Below are positions 17,975 to 27,974 of a stretch of 64,000 nt of DNA, piece by piece. This DNA comes from an uncultured Muribaculaceae bacterium (GTDB lineage Bacteria; Bacteroidota; Bacteroidia; Bacteroidales; Muribaculaceae), in contig CAKUJD010000010.1 in assembly GCA_934661195.1 (NCBI GenBank), positions 1 to 64,000 of the forward strand. The letters run 5' to 3'. The position numbers and the translations under genes are program-made. Below the pieces are notes generated by a model. The model made no database searches and was not told the origin of the DNA. It worked only from the letters and a program-made list of their open reading frames with translations. How positions within the stretch are numbered: the stretch's first letter is position 1; each line of letters opens with the position of its first letter.

Positions 17975-19108
17975 CTATTGGTTCTTCAGTGCCTCAATTA
18001 TGCGCTCGCATGCCTTGCCGTCGCCGTAGGGGTTAATGGTCTCCGACATTTTGCGGTAGAGTTCAGCATTGTTGAGCAGTTCTGACACGTTGCTCACTAT
18101 GGCGCCAGCGTCGGTTCCAACGAGCTTCACCGTGCCAGCGTCAACAGCTTCGGGTCGCTCGGTGGTGTTGCGCATCACCAGCACCGGCTTGCCAAGCGAC
18201 GGGGCTTCCTCCTGCACACCGCCACTGTCGGTGAGCAGCAGCATCGAGTGCTTCATTGCGTAGATAAACGGAAGGTAGTCGAGCGGCGGAATTAGGTGCA
18301 CATTGTCGAGTTCCGACAGCAGACCATATACGGGCTTCTGCACGTTGGGGTTGAGGTGCACAGGATACACTATGTCGATGTCGGGGTATTTCTCCGACAA
18401 TTCCTTAATGGCTTTGCATATGTGCAGGAAGCCGTCGCCAAAATTCTCGCGGCGGTGACCGGTAACCAAAATATATTTGCGCCGTCCCACCTCATAGCCC
18501 TTGCCGGCCAGCTCTTGCCTGATGTGTTCTTCCACGCCAGGTTTGGTCTTGATGATGTCAACGGCCATAAGCAGGGCATCGATCACTGTGTTGCCGGTGA
18601 CGTATATCTTATTGCCGTCTATAGCCTCTTGCAGCAGGTTTTGGCGCGACCGCTCGGTGGGGGCGAAGTAGTAGTCGCAAATGCGGTCGGTGACCTGGCG
18701 GTTCATCTCCTCGGGCCATGGCGACAGCATATTATAGGTGCGCAAGCCTGCCTCCACGTGGCCAATGGGTATTTGCTGATAGAATGCGGCTATCGAGGCC
18801 GCCATCGAGGTGGTGGTGTCGCCGTGCACAAGCACCACATCAGGCTTGAAGTCCCTGAGCACATCGCGCAGGCCCAGCAGCACCTTAGTGGTGATGTCGT
18901 AGAGGTCTTGGTTGGGTGCCATTATGTTGAGGTCGTAATCGGGCTTTATGTCAAACACCTCAAGCACCTGGTCAAGCATCTGGCGGTGCTGCGCCGTGAC
19001 GCACACTTTGGTGTCAAACTCATCGGCCTGCGCTTGCAGTTTCTTCACGAGCGGGGCCATCTTAATGGCTTCGGGGCGTGTGCCAAACACGAGGAGAATC
19101 TTTTTCAT
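17975..19108 (-). CDS. wecB: UDP-N-acetylglucosamine 2-epimerase (non-hydrolysing)
   Basis: 377 aa, full family length. Opens [20 protein letters not shown], with [31 protein letters not shown] and the C-terminal [22 protein letters not shown] and TERPEA motifs that bind the nucleotide sugar. It interconverts UDP-GlcNAc and UDP-ManNAc for surface polysaccharide synthesis. No ManNAc dehydrogenase is next to it, so it acts as a single gene here. The flippase and glycosyltransferase 5 kb away may share the pathway. Confidence 0.95.
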   Translation of the reverse strand: MKKILLVFGTRPEAIKMAPLVKKLQAQADEFDTKVCVTAQHRQMLDQVLEVFDIKPDYDLNIMAPNQDLYDITTKVLLGLRDVLRDFKPDVVLVHGDTTTSMAASIAAFYQQIPIGHVEAGLRTYNMLSPWPEEMNRQVTDRICDYYFAPTERSRQNLLQEAIDGNKIYVTGNTVIDALLMAVDIIKTKPGVEEHIRQELAGKGYEVGRRKYILVTGHRRENFGDGFLHICKAIKELSEKYPDIDIVYPVHLNPNVQKPVYGLLSELDNVHLIPPLDYLPFIYAMKHSMLLLTDSGGVQEEAPSLGKPVLVMRNTTERPEAVDAGTVKLVGTDAGAIVSNVSELLNNAELYRKMSETINPYGDGKACERIIEALKNQ

Positions 19109-19168
19109 AATTATATTGCGTAGTTTGTTATTTTGTCATCATTATGTTTTGCGTAGTGCGGCGGGCCG

Positions 19169-19212
19169 CACAAGTGAACTCCGATGTAAAATTAATTATA
19201 AATTCACTTGTG
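19169..19212. repeat. Inverted repeat between wecB and tsaB
   Basis: CACAAGTGAA (19169-19178) and TTCACTTGTG (19203-19212), perfect arms with a 24-base AT-rich spacer. No T tract follows, so an operator or RNA hairpin in the wecB leader is as likely as a terminator. Confidence 0.5.
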
Positions 19213-19370
19213 TGCAAGAATTAGCACAAAGATTGGCAGCAAAGATCACGCAAAAGCTGCGCCACTCCACTGCGGGCGGCGTTGTCGCCTGCCATTTTGC
19301 ATGAATGCAGTGGCAAGCCGATTTTACACAAAAAAAGACCATAAGCGAAAAATAAAAGAAAGATTTTTAG

Positions 19371-19378
19371 TAATTTTG
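19371..19378 (+). promoter_or_regulatory. -7 element of tsaB operon
   Basis: TAATTTTG matches TAnnTTTG, 21 bases before the tsaB ATG at 19400. Confidence 0.5.
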
Positions 19379-19399
19379 TGCAACTATTGTTTATTTGAA

Positions 19400-20092
19400 A
19401 TGGCATACATACTAAATATAGAGACTTCAACCGAAGTTTGCTCGGTGGCACTGACTCACGACGGCGAGGTGCTTGACCATCATGAGAATTATGACGGCAA
19501 GACCCACGCCACACTGCTAAGCGCATACATTCAAGATGAATTGAAGTATGTGCGCACACGCGAAATCAAACTCGATGCCGTGGCAGTGAGCATTGGCCCC
19601 GGGTCGTACACCGGGCTGCGCATAGGCCTATCGGAGGCTAAGGGGCTTGCCTTTGGCCTTGGTGTGCCCTTGATAGGGGTGAACACGCTTAAGCTTCTCA
19701 CCACATCGGCCATGTTCAAGGAGTTTTTTGATGATGATGAGCTGTTTGTGCCAATGATCGACGCCCGCCGCATGGAGGTGTATACCGCTGTCTACAATTC
19801 AGCCCTCGACGACATTGTGCCGCCACAGCCCAAAATAATCGATGCCGACTCGTTTGCCGACCTCCTCAACGAGCACAAACTTGTGTTTTTTGGCAACGGA
19901 TCGGACAAGGTGGCCGAAGTCATCAAGCACCCCAATGCCATATTCCTGCCGGGCGTAAAGCCAGTGGCCCTCGACATGATGGTGCTGTCGGAAATGGCGT
20001 TCCGCAAAAAGGAGTTCATCGATGTGGCATATTCCACGCCACTATATCTGAAGGAATTCCAAGCCACAAAGCCCAAGCACAAGGTGCTTTAA
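19400..20092 (+). CDS. tsaB: tRNA t6A biosynthesis protein TsaB
   Basis: 230 aa from MAYILNIETSTEV; the frame is open upstream, but the family start and promoter position select 19400. ASKHA-fold phosphate loop ILNIETSTEVCSVAL and the conserved GPGSYTGLRIGLSEAKGLA segment are clear. TsaB is the non-catalytic scaffold that pairs with TsaD to add threonylcarbamoyl to A37 of ANN-decoding tRNAs. First gene of a likely operon with DUF4290, rimM and the following small ORF. Confidence 0.95.
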   Translation: MAYILNIETSTEVCSVALTHDGEVLDHHENYDGKTHATLLSAYIQDELKYVRTREIKLDAVAVSIGPGSYTGLRIGLSEAKGLAFGLGVPLIGVNTLKLLTTSAMFKEFFDDDELFVPMIDARRMEVYTAVYNSALDDIVPPQPKIIDADSFADLLNEHKLVFFGNGSDKVAEVIKHPNAIFLPGVKPVALDMMVLSEMAFRKKEFIDVAYSTPLYLKEFQATKPKHKVL

Positions 20093-20117
20093 ACCAACTT
20101 AATTGAACAATAAACTT

Positions 20118-20711
20118 ATGCTAAAATACAATTCACAGCTAAAAAAACTTGCGCTGCCTGAGTATGGCCGCAACATCCAGCAGATGGTGGACTACTGCTG
20201 CACCATTGAGGACCGTGATGAGCGCAACAGATGCGCCTACACCATTATCCAAACGATGGGCAACCTGTTTCCACAGCTGCGCGACGAGGCCGACTACAAG
20301 CACAAGCTTTGGGACCACTTGGCTATAATGAGCAACTTCAAGCTCGACATCGACTACCCTTACGAGGTGGTTAAGGAGGAGAACCTTGAGACGAAGCCCG
20401 AGCCAATCCCATATCACCTTGAGAACATTAAGTATCGTCATTACGGCAAAATCATCGAAAAAATGATTGATCGCGCATGCCAGTATCCCGACGGAGAAGA
20501 AAAAGACGCACTGGTGATGCTCATTGCCAACCATATGAAGAAGCTGATATTCCAAATCAGCAAAGAGGATGTGGACGATGCAAAGATTTTCAAGGACCTG
20601 GCACACTACTCACATGGCCAGATAAGGCTCGACCCGGCCACGCACTCGCTGCACGAGTTCAAAGAAGCACCAGCGGCCCAGCCAGCAGGCAAGAAGAAAA
20701 AGAAAAAATAA
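20118..20711 (+). CDS. DUF4290 family protein
   Basis: 197 aa from the ATG at 20118 (a TTG five codons upstream is a weaker choice). Begins MLKYNSQLKKLALPEYGRN, which is the typical opening of the Bacteroidota DUF4290 family; the middle IEDRDERNRCAYTIIQTMGNL also fits. All-helical, cytoplasmic, ends in a lysine-rich tail. No known function. Its constant place beside rimM and tsaB hints at a translation-related role, which is inference. Confidence 0.85.
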   Translation: MLKYNSQLKKLALPEYGRNIQQMVDYCCTIEDRDERNRCAYTIIQTMGNLFPQLRDEADYKHKLWDHLAIMSNFKLDIDYPYEVVKEENLETKPEPIPYHLENIKYRHYGKIIEKMIDRACQYPDGEEKDALVMLIANHMKKLIFQISKEDVDDAKIFKDLAHYSHGQIRLDPATHSLHEFKEAPAAQPAGKKKKKK

Positions 20712-20728
20712 GTAGCACACCCGTTGTT

Positions 20729-21271
20729 ATGATCACACGCAGTCAAATAGTGGAAATGGGGCACTACAATAAGCCTCACGGTGTGGGTGGCGAGCTGTCG
20801 GCAACGATGGATTGCGACATCGACGTGATAAAAGGCTTTTCGTGCCTTATATCGGAGATTGAAGGCATTTTCGTGCCATTTTTCGTTGAGTCGCTACGGC
20901 CCAAATCGGCCGAGACTGTGCTGCTGAAAATCGACGGCATCAACAACGAGACTGATGCCGCGCTGCTTGTCAACAAGTCGATTTACGTGAAGAAGGAAGA
21001 GTATGAGCAGCTCAGCGACGAGTATGACGACGACGCAATGCCACTCGACTTCTTCATAGGCTACACAGTGACCGACAATGGCAGCGAGCTTGGCACAATA
21101 GCCGACGTTGACGAAGAGACCGACAACTGCCTGTTTGTGGTTAGGCTTAATGATGGCGGCGAGGTGATGATTCCGGCCAGCGACGACCTAATCAACGACA
21201 TCGACACCGACAAGAGGGTGATAGACATGAGTCTGCCGCAAGGACTTGTAGATGTGCAGACTGTTAATTAA
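20729..21271 (+). CDS. rimM: Ribosome maturation factor RimM
   Basis: 180 aa from MITRSQIVEMG. N-terminal RimM barrel with GHYNKPHGVGGELSA, then the PRC-barrel domain around residues 100-175 (PLDFFIGYTVTDNGSELGTI ... VMIPASDDLI). Assists 30S head assembly by binding S19. The internal start was chosen by family alignment and because the DUF4290 stop lies 17 bases upstream. Confidence 0.94.
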   Translation: MITRSQIVEMGHYNKPHGVGGELSATMDCDIDVIKGFSCLISEIEGIFVPFFVESLRPKSAETVLLKIDGINNETDAALLVNKSIYVKKEEYEQLSDEYDDDAMPLDFFIGYTVTDNGSELGTIADVDEETDNCLFVVRLNDGGEVMIPASDDLINDIDTDKRVIDMSLPQGLVDVQTVN

Positions 21272-21289
21272 CACATAATTACCATAATT

Positions 21290-21580
21290 ATGGACGAAGA
21301 AAAAGAATTTGATGAAATAGATGCATTGCAGTTCATTAGAAGCAATGTCGACAAGCAAGTGAGCGACAAATATGATGACGACGACCTGCTGATTGTTATG
21401 GACATCATGTTTGAATTCGACGAGAAGTGTGGCGACAGCGACATCGACAACTACGACGAAGAGGTGATCAAGTATGTTATCACCCAGTTGCACAAAGACC
21501 CCGAGAACAGGGTGGAGGATGCCGATGTGCCACAAATCGTCACCGCCGAACTCGACTATGAGGACTCGCTTGCGATATAG
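21290..21580 (+). CDS. Small acidic hypothetical protein
   Basis: 96 aa, strongly acidic (many D and E), no signal peptide or membrane segment. I do not recognise a family; similar small acidic proteins occur in Bacteroidales operons. It follows rimM by 18 bases and precedes an OmpA-family gene by 35, so it is probably part of the same transcript. Coding appears real because composition and codon use match neighbours. Confidence 0.65.
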   Translation: MDEEKEFDEIDALQFIRSNVDKQVSDKYDDDDLLIVMDIMFEFDEKCGDSDIDNYDEEVIKYVITQLHKDPENRVEDADVPQIVTAELDYEDSLAI

Positions 21581-21615
21581 ACCAGCACACTCACACATCC
21601 ACAACGCATAGCAAT

Positions 21616-22260
21616 ATGAATAAACTCATACATAAAATAGCCTCAGGGATAACCGCATTGGCCGCTGTTGTGGCCATGACAGCGCCAATGGCAAGTGCCG
21701 CCGAGGTTGAGATCTATGATCTCTCGCTCGATGACAACCTTGAAACACCAGAAATCAAAAACAGCAAGGTGTCGCAAAAAGTTCAAGACTACCAATATGA
21801 GGTGGCCGTTCAGCTGAAAAAAGCGAACTACGACGTGGAACTGATGCGCGACAACGAGGTGATAGTCATCACAATTCCTGCTGGGCAACTGTTTAACCCC
21901 AACGACACTGTGGTGAACTCGCTTGGCAAGGTGTCGCTGAAGCCGCTCACGCGCTATCTGCGCAACCCCGGCTTCTACAAGATGCTGCTTGTGATGCACA
22001 CCGACAACACAGGGTCGGACAAATATACCCTTAACCTCTCACGCAGCCGCGTGAACGCCGTGTTCGACTGGTTTGAGGCCAACGCCAGTGTCGACTTCCT
22101 TGTGCCATATGCACTTGGAGCCACCGACCCGGCAGTTGACAACAACTCGATGGAAAACCGCAAGCGCAACCGACGCTTGGAGGTGTTCCTGGTGCCCGAC
22201 AAGGTGATGATTAATCAGGCCAAAAAAGGCCGCATCGACATAAATTACATAGGAAAATAA
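21616..22260 (+). CDS. OmpA-family outer-membrane/periplasmic protein
   Basis: 214 aa. Signal peptide of about 28 residues ending ASA-A. A C-terminal OmpA-like peptidoglycan-binding domain spans about residues 90-200: [25 protein letters not shown] and the [14 protein letters not shown] ending carry the usual D and R that clamp diaminopimelate. There is no N-terminal barrel, so it is probably a soluble or lipid-free cell-wall tether. Upstream of proS by 23 bases. Confidence 0.85.
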   Translation: MNKLIHKIASGITALAAVVAMTAPMASAAEVEIYDLSLDDNLETPEIKNSKVSQKVQDYQYEVAVQLKKANYDVELMRDNEVIVITIPAGQLFNPNDTVVNSLGKVSLKPLTRYLRNPGFYKMLLVMHTDNTGSDKYTLNLSRSRVNAVFDWFEANASVDFLVPYALGATDPAVDNNSMENRKRNRRLEVFLVPDKVMINQAKKGRIDINYIGK

Positions 22261-22283
22261 TTAACAAAAGAATATATAGAACA

Positions 22284-23765
22284 ATGGCAAAAGAGCTGAA
22301 AAATTTAACCAAGAGAGCCGACAACTACTCTCAATGGTATAATGAGCTTGTAGTGAAAGCAGACTTGGCCGAGCAGTCGGCCGTGCGTGGCTGCATGGTG
22401 ATAAAGCCCTATGGCTACGCAATTTGGGAAAAAATGCAGCGTCAACTCGACGATATGTTTAAAGAGACAGGCGTGCAAAACGCCTACTTTCCTCTGCTGA
22501 TTCCCAAGTCGTTCTTAAGCAAGGAGGCCGACCACGTGGAAGGCTTCGCAAAAGAATGCGCTGTGGTGACTCACTACCGCCTTAAAAACGACCCCAACGG
22601 TAAAGGTGTGGTGGTTGACCCCGACGCTAAACTTGAAGAAGAGCTGATTATTCGCCCCACGAGCGAAACAATCATATGGAACACCTACCGCAACTGGATT
22701 AATTCCTATCGCGATCTGCCTCTGCTCATCAACCAGTGGGCCAACGTGTTCCGCTGGGAAATGCGCACGCGCCTATTTCTGCGCACCGCAGAATTCCTGT
22801 GGCAAGAGGGCCACACGGCCCACGCCACAAGCGAGGAGGCACAGGCCAAGGCCATAGAGATGTGCCACGTGTATGCCAAGTTTGCCCGCGAATATATGGC
22901 CGTGCCCGTGATTGAAGGCGTGAAGTCGGCCAACGAGCGCTTTGCCGGCGCCGTTGAGACCTACACCATCGAGGCAATGATGCAAGACGGCAAGGCTCTG
23001 CAATCGGGCACATCGCACTTCCTTGGCCAGAATTTCGCCAAGGCATTCGACGTTAAGTTTATCAATAAAGACAACAAGCTCGACTACGTTTGGGCCACAT
23101 CGTGGGGTGTGTCGACTCGCCTGATGGGCGCGCTCATCATGACCCACAGCGACGACAACGGCCTTGTGCTGCCTCCAAAGTTGGCACCGATTCAGGTGGT
23201 GATAGTGCCTGTGTATCGCAGTGCCGAGCAGCTTAAAGAAATCGATGAGCACGTGGCTCCTATCGTCAACAAACTCAAGGCAATGGGCATATCGGTGAAA
23301 TATGACAACGCCGACAACAAGCGCCCTGGCTTCAAGTTTGCCGACTACGAACTCAAGGGTGTGCCCGTGCGCCTTGTGATTGGTGCACGCGACATCGAGA
23401 ACGGTACCGTAGAGGTTATGCGCCGCGACACACTTGAGAAGTCGAATGCGCAGCTCCAGGGCATAGAGGAGCACGTGAAGGCTCTGCTCGACGAAATCCA
23501 GGCCAACATCTACAAGAAGGCTCTTGACTTCCGCGACAAGATGACCTACAAGATTGACAACTACGATGACTTCAAGGCGCAGCTCGACAAGGGCGGATTC
23601 ATCCTTGCCCCCTGGGACGGCACCACCGAAACAGAATTACGCATCAAGGAGGAGACCAAGGCCACCATTCGCTGCATTCCGCTCGACAGTGAGGACGAAG
23701 AGGGAGTGGATATGCTCACCGGCAAGCCCTCGGCGCGCCGCGTGATATTTGCAAGAAATTATTAA
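22284..23765 (+). CDS. proS: Prolyl-tRNA synthetase, archaeal/eukaryotic type
   Basis: 493 aa, lacking the editing INS domain of bacterial-type ProS. Class II motif 2 is [26 protein letters not shown] and motif 3 is [21 protein letters not shown]. The anticodon-binding domain follows, then the type-3 C-terminal domain that ends in a tyrosine (FARNY). Charges tRNA-Pro. This form is usual in Bacteroidota. A weak hairpin (23781-23815) follows. Confidence 0.96.
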   Translation: MAKELKNLTKRADNYSQWYNELVVKADLAEQSAVRGCMVIKPYGYAIWEKMQRQLDDMFKETGVQNAYFPLLIPKSFLSKEADHVEGFAKECAVVTHYRLKNDPNGKGVVVDPDAKLEEELIIRPTSETIIWNTYRNWINSYRDLPLLINQWANVFRWEMRTRLFLRTAEFLWQEGHTAHATSEEAQAKAIEMCHVYAKFAREYMAVPVIEGVKSANERFAGAVETYTIEAMMQDGKALQSGTSHFLGQNFAKAFDVKFINKDNKLDYVWATSWGVSTRLMGALIMTHSDDNGLVLPPKLAPIQVVIVPVYRSAEQLKEIDEHVAPIVNKLKAMGISVKYDNADNKRPGFKFADYELKGVPVRLVIGARDIENGTVEVMRRDTLEKSNAQLQGIEEHVKALLDEIQANIYKKALDFRDKMTYKIDNYDDFKAQLDKGGFILAPWDGTTETELRIKEETKATIRCIPLDSEDEEGVDMLTGKPSARRVIFARNY

Positions 23766-23780
23766 TAGCATAGTTTTAGC

Positions 23781-23815
23781 AAACGGGCTGCGACCGCAGG
23801 AGTTGTGGCCCGTTT
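23781..23815 (+). terminator. Weak terminator-like hairpin after proS
   Basis: AAACGGGC (23781-23788) pairs with GCCCGTTT (23808-23815); only a short T-poor tail follows, so some readthrough into the flippase gene is likely. Confidence 0.5.
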
Positions 23816-23837
23816 GACGTTTCTATACACAGGCTGA

Positions 23838-25286
23838 ATGGCTGACTCAAACTTAAAGCAAAAAACCGCCAAAGGCTTGCTGTGGGGCGGCATGAGCAAT
23901 GTGATGCAACAGCTGCTCAATGCTGTGTTCGGCATAGTCATAGCTAGGTTGCTGAGCGAAAGCGACTACGGCATGATAGGCATGCTCACAGTGTTCATTC
24001 TTGTAGCCAACTCACTGCAGGAGTGCGGCTTCACCAACGCATTGGCCAACCGTCCAAACTTTGAGCACCGCGACTACAATGCGGTGTTCTGGTTCAGCAC
24101 CATGATGGGACTTGGAATGTATGCGCTGCTGTTTGTATGCTCGCCCCTTGTGGCGCAGTTCTATGGCGAGCCCGAGCTGAAGCCGTTGCTGCGCTACCTG
24201 TCGCTGTCGTTTGTGTTCTCAAGCACAGCCACGGCCCACAACGCCTACATGTTTAAGCGACTCATGGTGAAGGGAAAGTCGATTGCCCAAATCACTGCGC
24301 TGGTGGTGTCGGGCACACTTGGCATGGTCATGGCATACAAGGGCATGGCCTACTGGGGGCTTGCCACTCAAACGGTGGTCTACACATTCACCTATGCGCT
24401 GATGATGTGGATTTTCTCGCCTTGGCGGCCAACTTTCAACTTTGACTTCGGTCCTATAAGGCAGATGATAGGTTTCAGCAGCAAAATGCTCATAACCAAC
24501 ATATTCATGCAGCTAAACAACAACATATTCTCGGTGCTGTTGGGCAAACTATACACCCGTTGCGAGGTTGGACTGTATTCGCAGGCCAACAAGTGGGAGA
24601 GCATGGTGCACAACTCCATCACCAGCATGATCACCGGCGTGGCGCAGCCCGTGTTGCGCTCGGTAGAGGGCGATGACGAGCGGCAGCGCGAGGTGTTTCG
24701 CAAGCTGCTGCGCTTCACTGCATTTGTGTCATTTCCTGCTATGTTTGGTCTGGCGCTGATTGCCAAGGAGTTTATTGTGGTCACCGTCACCGAGCGGTGG
24801 CTGGGATGCGTGCGCATGCTGCAGTTGCTGTGCCTGTGGGGCGCGTTTCAGCCAATCACCATGCTGTATGCCAACATGGTGATAAGCAAAGGCCGGTCGA
24901 ATGTGTACATGTATAACTACGTGGCCATTGGCATAGTGCAGCTCACAGTGCTACTGTTGGTGCACAGCCTTGGCATCCAAGCCATGATAGTGGCCTTTGT
25001 GGCCGTGAATGTGCTGTGGCTGCTTGTGTGGCACTCGTTTGTGCACCGCTACATCGGACTCCGATTGTGGCACACGCTGGCCGACATCACGCCATTTGCA
25101 GCCATTGCGGCTGTCACCATGACTGTCACCTATGCCTCAACACTTTGGATAGCCGACATGCGCCTGCTGCTGGCAGCGCGAGTGGTGATTGCCGCAGTGA
25201 TATATGTGGCTATTTTAAAAATTACACACGCGGCCATACTGAAAGAGTGCGTGGCCTACCTAACTAAAAAGAAGAAGCAACAATGA
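23838..25286 (+). CDS. Wzx-type polysaccharide flippase (MOP superfamily)
   Basis: 482 aa with about 12-14 predicted membrane helices. N-terminal LKQKTAKGLLWGGMSNVMQQ and the LLSESDYGMIGMLTVF loop are typical of the WzxC/Polysacc_synt branch. It flips lipid-linked oligosaccharides across the inner membrane. Overlaps the glycosyltransferase gene by four bases (ATGA), so the two products should act in the same surface glycan pathway. The exact glycan is unknown. Confidence 0.9.
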   Translation: MADSNLKQKTAKGLLWGGMSNVMQQLLNAVFGIVIARLLSESDYGMIGMLTVFILVANSLQECGFTNALANRPNFEHRDYNAVFWFSTMMGLGMYALLFVCSPLVAQFYGEPELKPLLRYLSLSFVFSSTATAHNAYMFKRLMVKGKSIAQITALVVSGTLGMVMAYKGMAYWGLATQTVVYTFTYALMMWIFSPWRPTFNFDFGPIRQMIGFSSKMLITNIFMQLNNNIFSVLLGKLYTRCEVGLYSQANKWESMVHNSITSMITGVAQPVLRSVEGDDERQREVFRKLLRFTAFVSFPAMFGLALIAKEFIVVTVTERWLGCVRMLQLLCLWGAFQPITMLYANMVISKGRSNVYMYNYVAIGIVQLTVLLLVHSLGIQAMIVAFVAVNVLWLLVWHSFVHRYIGLRLWHTLADITPFAAIAAVTMTVTYASTLWIADMRLLLAARVVIAAVIYVAILKITHAAILKECVAYLTKKKKQQ

Positions 25287-26482
25287 AAGTGTTATATACG
25301 TTTGGCGGAATGCCGCATTACCTGAACGCACTACTCAACAAGGTGGTGTCGAAAGGCGCCGAAGTCACTGTGGTGATGCCCGACAAGGGCAATGCCACCA
25401 TTGGCAAGGGAGTGAAAATGGTGGACGGAGGCAGCTACAAGCGGGTGCATTCGCATGAGAGCAAAATGTGGTATGGCAAAATGGGATTTCCCTGCTTGCC
25501 CGAGATTGTTTGGGCCGAAAAGCCCGACATTGTGGTAATGGGCTGGCCCTACTTTTTGCAAGTGGCGCTGCAGCCATCGCTGCGCAAGGCTCTGAACGGG
25601 TGCAACACCAAACTGCTGATACGTGAAATTCCGTTTCAAACGCCTCCATATGGCGGCATAAAGGCTTACTTTAAGGCCAACCCAATGATTGACGAGAACA
25701 TGAATGTGCTCAGTCACGGCACAGCATTTGCCATCAAACAATGGGTGATAGCGAAAATAAGGCGCTGCTGCTACAGTTACGCCTCGGGGGCGCTAAACTA
25801 TTCCACAGCCGCTTACGACATTCTGCCATCGTATGGCCTTAGCCGCGACCAAATACACGTGACCTACAACTGCACCGACACCGAAGCGCTGACGCAGCAG
25901 CGCAGCGCAGTGCTTGCCGCCGATCCGATATTGCCTCTGTCGTCCCACAGGATTCTTCACATTGGACGCTTGGTGAAGTGGAAACGCGTTGACCTGCTTA
26001 TTGATGCTGTGGCAATAGTTGCCAAGCATATTCCCGATGTTGAACTCGTAGTGGTGGGCAATGGCCCCGAGAGCGACAGCCTCAAGGCTCAGGCGCAAAG
26101 GCTTGGGGTGGGGCACAACTGCAACTTTGTGGGTGCCGTGTACGACCCCAAGACGCTTGGCGCATACATGCACGAGTCGAGCGTTTATGTGCTTGCCGGA
26201 ATGGGTGGGCTGTCGATCAACGACGCCATGACCTACTCTATGCCCGTGATTTGCTCGGTGTGCGACAGCACCGAGCGCGACCTTGTGACCGATGGCGTGA
26301 ACGGATTCTTCTTCAAAGAGGGTGACGCCGCCGACCTCGCAGCCAAAATCAAAAGGCTGCTGGAGTCGCCTGAGCTGTGCCGCACTATGGGCGAAGAGTC
26401 GTTTAAGGTGATTCGCGACAGAATTAACATCGACACTGTGAGCGACCGATATATGGATGTGTACAAAAATTTGATGCACTGA
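25283..26482 (+). CDS. GT4-family glycosyltransferase
   Basis: 399 aa, GT-B fold. The C-terminal half carries the GT4 nucleotide-sugar site: ILHIGRLVKWKRVDLLIDAV, VVVGNGPESDSLKAQAQRLG, and E-rich loop AGMGGLSINDAMTYSMPVIC, where the usual EGFG/E motif is replaced by GGLSIND. Predicted cytoplasmic, membrane-associated. Coupled to the flippase. Donor and acceptor cannot be told from sequence. Confidence 0.88.
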   Translation: MKVLYTFGGMPHYLNALLNKVVSKGAEVTVVMPDKGNATIGKGVKMVDGGSYKRVHSHESKMWYGKMGFPCLPEIVWAEKPDIVVMGWPYFLQVALQPSLRKALNGCNTKLLIREIPFQTPPYGGIKAYFKANPMIDENMNVLSHGTAFAIKQWVIAKIRRCCYSYASGALNYSTAAYDILPSYGLSRDQIHVTYNCTDTEALTQQRSAVLAADPILPLSSHRILHIGRLVKWKRVDLLIDAVAIVAKHIPDVELVVVGNGPESDSLKAQAQRLGVGHNCNFVGAVYDPKTLGAYMHESSVYVLAGMGGLSINDAMTYSMPVICSVCDSTERDLVTDGVNGFFFKEGDAADLAAKIKRLLESPELCRTMGEESFKVIRDRINIDTVSDRYMDVYKNLMH

Positions 26483-26545
26483 TATTTGCGTATATTGCAA
26501 AAAGGCCGTAACTTGCATGTGCCAACTTTAAAACTCGTATCGCTT

Positions 26546-26932
26546 ATGACACAGTTAAATCAAATTTACCGCTGCACCATGTGCGGCAACATTGTGGAAG
26601 TGCTTAATCCCGCGGGCGGACAACTTGTGTGCTGCGGCAAACCCATGCTGCTGCTTGAACCGAACACTACCGACGCAGCTGGCGAAAAGCATGTGCCTAT
26701 AATTGAAAAAACAGCCGATGGCTATCGCGTAACCGTGGGCAGCGTTGAGCATCCCATGCTTGAGGCCCACTACATCCAATGGATTGAGCTGATTGGAGCT
26801 GGCCAAGTGCTACGCCAAGAGCTTAAGCCTGGCGACAGGCCTGTGGCAACGTTCCCTCTTATCGATGGACCCGTATCGGCCCGCGAGTTTTGCAACTTGC
26901 ACGGACTTTGGAGCTCGGCTGAATTAGAGTAA
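26546..26932 (+). CDS. Desulfoferrodoxin (superoxide reductase, 2Fe type)
   Basis: 128 aa from [11 protein letters not shown]-terminal desulforedoxin site with four cysteines (C10, C13, C29, C30). The catalytic SOR domain has histidine ligands in EKHVP, VEHPM and AHYIQ, and the final CNLHGLW pair that completes the His4-Cys iron site. It reduces superoxide to peroxide without releasing oxygen, a defence typical of anaerobes. Single gene; an upstream in-frame start exists but lacks family support. Confidence 0.94.
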   Translation: MTQLNQIYRCTMCGNIVEVLNPAGGQLVCCGKPMLLLEPNTTDAAGEKHVPIIEKTADGYRVTVGSVEHPMLEAHYIQWIELIGAGQVLRQELKPGDRPVATFPLIDGPVSAREFCNLHGLWSSAELE

Positions 26933-26981
26933 CGGTTCACGCTGCAATGGATATATGCAACAATAACAATGCATTACGCTG

Positions 26982-27488
26982 ATGGCCGACAAACTCACTC
27001 CCGAGCAGCGCCACACGTGCATGGCACATATCCGCGCAGTCGACACAAAACCCGAAATGCTCGTGCGCAAATACTTGTTTGCGCACGGGTTTCGTTATAG
27101 GCTGCATGTGAAGACCCTGCCCGGCAAGCCCGACATTGTGCTGAAGAAATACCGCACCGTGATTATGGTGAACGGATGCTTCTGGCACGGACACGAGGGT
27201 TGCAGCCACTACAGGCTGCCAAAGACCAATACCGCCTTTTGGCGCGAAAAAATTGAGCGCAACCGCCACCGCGACGCCAAAGAGGCCGTGGTGCTGCGCT
27301 TGCTGGGGTGGCACGTGATTCGCATTTGGGAGTGCGAACTCACGCCCAAGCGCCGCAATGCCACACTGCTCAACCTTGAAATCACACTCAACCACCTGCT
27401 AATTAAGTACTATGCGCCGGCCGACGACGAGAATTCAACGGCACAAGCCGCCGAGCCGCATGTGGGCTACAACGGGCGCAAGCGGTGA
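26982..27488 (+). CDS. vsr: Very short patch repair endonuclease Vsr
   Basis: 168 aa. KLTPEQRHTCMAHIRAVDTKPEMLVRKYL is the family opening; catalytic aspartate is in GKPDIVLKKY, and the zinc/DNA region NGCFWHGHEGC and IERNRHRDAK follow. Vsr nicks at T:G mismatches that arise from deamination of 5-methylcytosine. No cytosine methylase gene lies in this window next to it, so it is an orphan here. The stop lies four bases from the convergent rlmH stop. Confidence 0.92.
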   Translation: MADKLTPEQRHTCMAHIRAVDTKPEMLVRKYLFAHGFRYRLHVKTLPGKPDIVLKKYRTVIMVNGCFWHGHEGCSHYRLPKTNTAFWREKIERNRHRDAKEAVVLRLLGWHVIRIWECELTPKRRNATLLNLEITLNHLLIKYYAPADDENSTAQAAEPHVGYNGRKR

Positions 27489-27492
27489 AGTC

Positions 27493-27966
27493 TCACTCGT
27501 GGTGGTATGGCTCGTGATTAATGATGGTCATTGCCCGATAGAGCTGCTCGGTGAAGATGAGCCTTATCATTTCGTGCGGGAACGTCATCTTCGACAGCGA
27601 CAGCAACTCGTTGGCGCGGCCATACACATCCTGGCTGAACCCGTAGGGGCCGCCCACCACCAGCACCATGCGCCTCGCGCCCGAAGCCATGCGCTTCTCA
27701 ATGTGTTTCGAAAACTGCACCGACGTGAACTCCTTGCCGTGCTCATCGAGCAGCACCACATAGTCGCCCTTGTCGAGCATGGCAAGTATGCTTTTGCCCT
27801 CAGCCGCCTTTTGCTGCTGCTCGCTGAGGTTGCGGGTGTTTTTCACATCGTCGATATACTCAATTGAAAACGGGATGTAGTGCGAGAGCCTTGACGCGTA
27901 TTCGTCAATGCCCTGCCTAAGATATCCGTTGGTGGTCTTGCCCACCACTGCCAAAACTATCTTCAT
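27493..27966 (-). CDS. rlmH: 23S rRNA (pseudouridine1915-N3)-methyltransferase RlmH
   Basis: 157 aa from MKIVLAVVGKTT. SPOUT-class knot motifs LDEHGKEFTS, VLVVGGPYGFS and the C-terminal LSKMTFPHEMIRLIFTEQLYRA ... YHHE are complete. Methylates pseudouridine 1915 in helix 69. Starts 8 bases after addB and is likely cotranscribed with it. Confidence 0.96.
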   Translation of the reverse strand: MKIVLAVVGKTTNGYLRQGIDEYASRLSHYIPFSIEYIDDVKNTRNLSEQQQKAAEGKSILAMLDKGDYVVLLDEHGKEFTSVQFSKHIEKRMASGARRMVLVVGGPYGFSQDVYGRANELLSLSKMTFPHEMIRLIFTEQLYRAMTIINHEPYHHE

Positions 27967-27974
27967 TTGCTTTT

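Noticed and set aside
26486..26545. Extended N-terminus of the superoxide reductase
   Set aside because: The 20 extra residues do not match the family, which starts just before the first CxxC.
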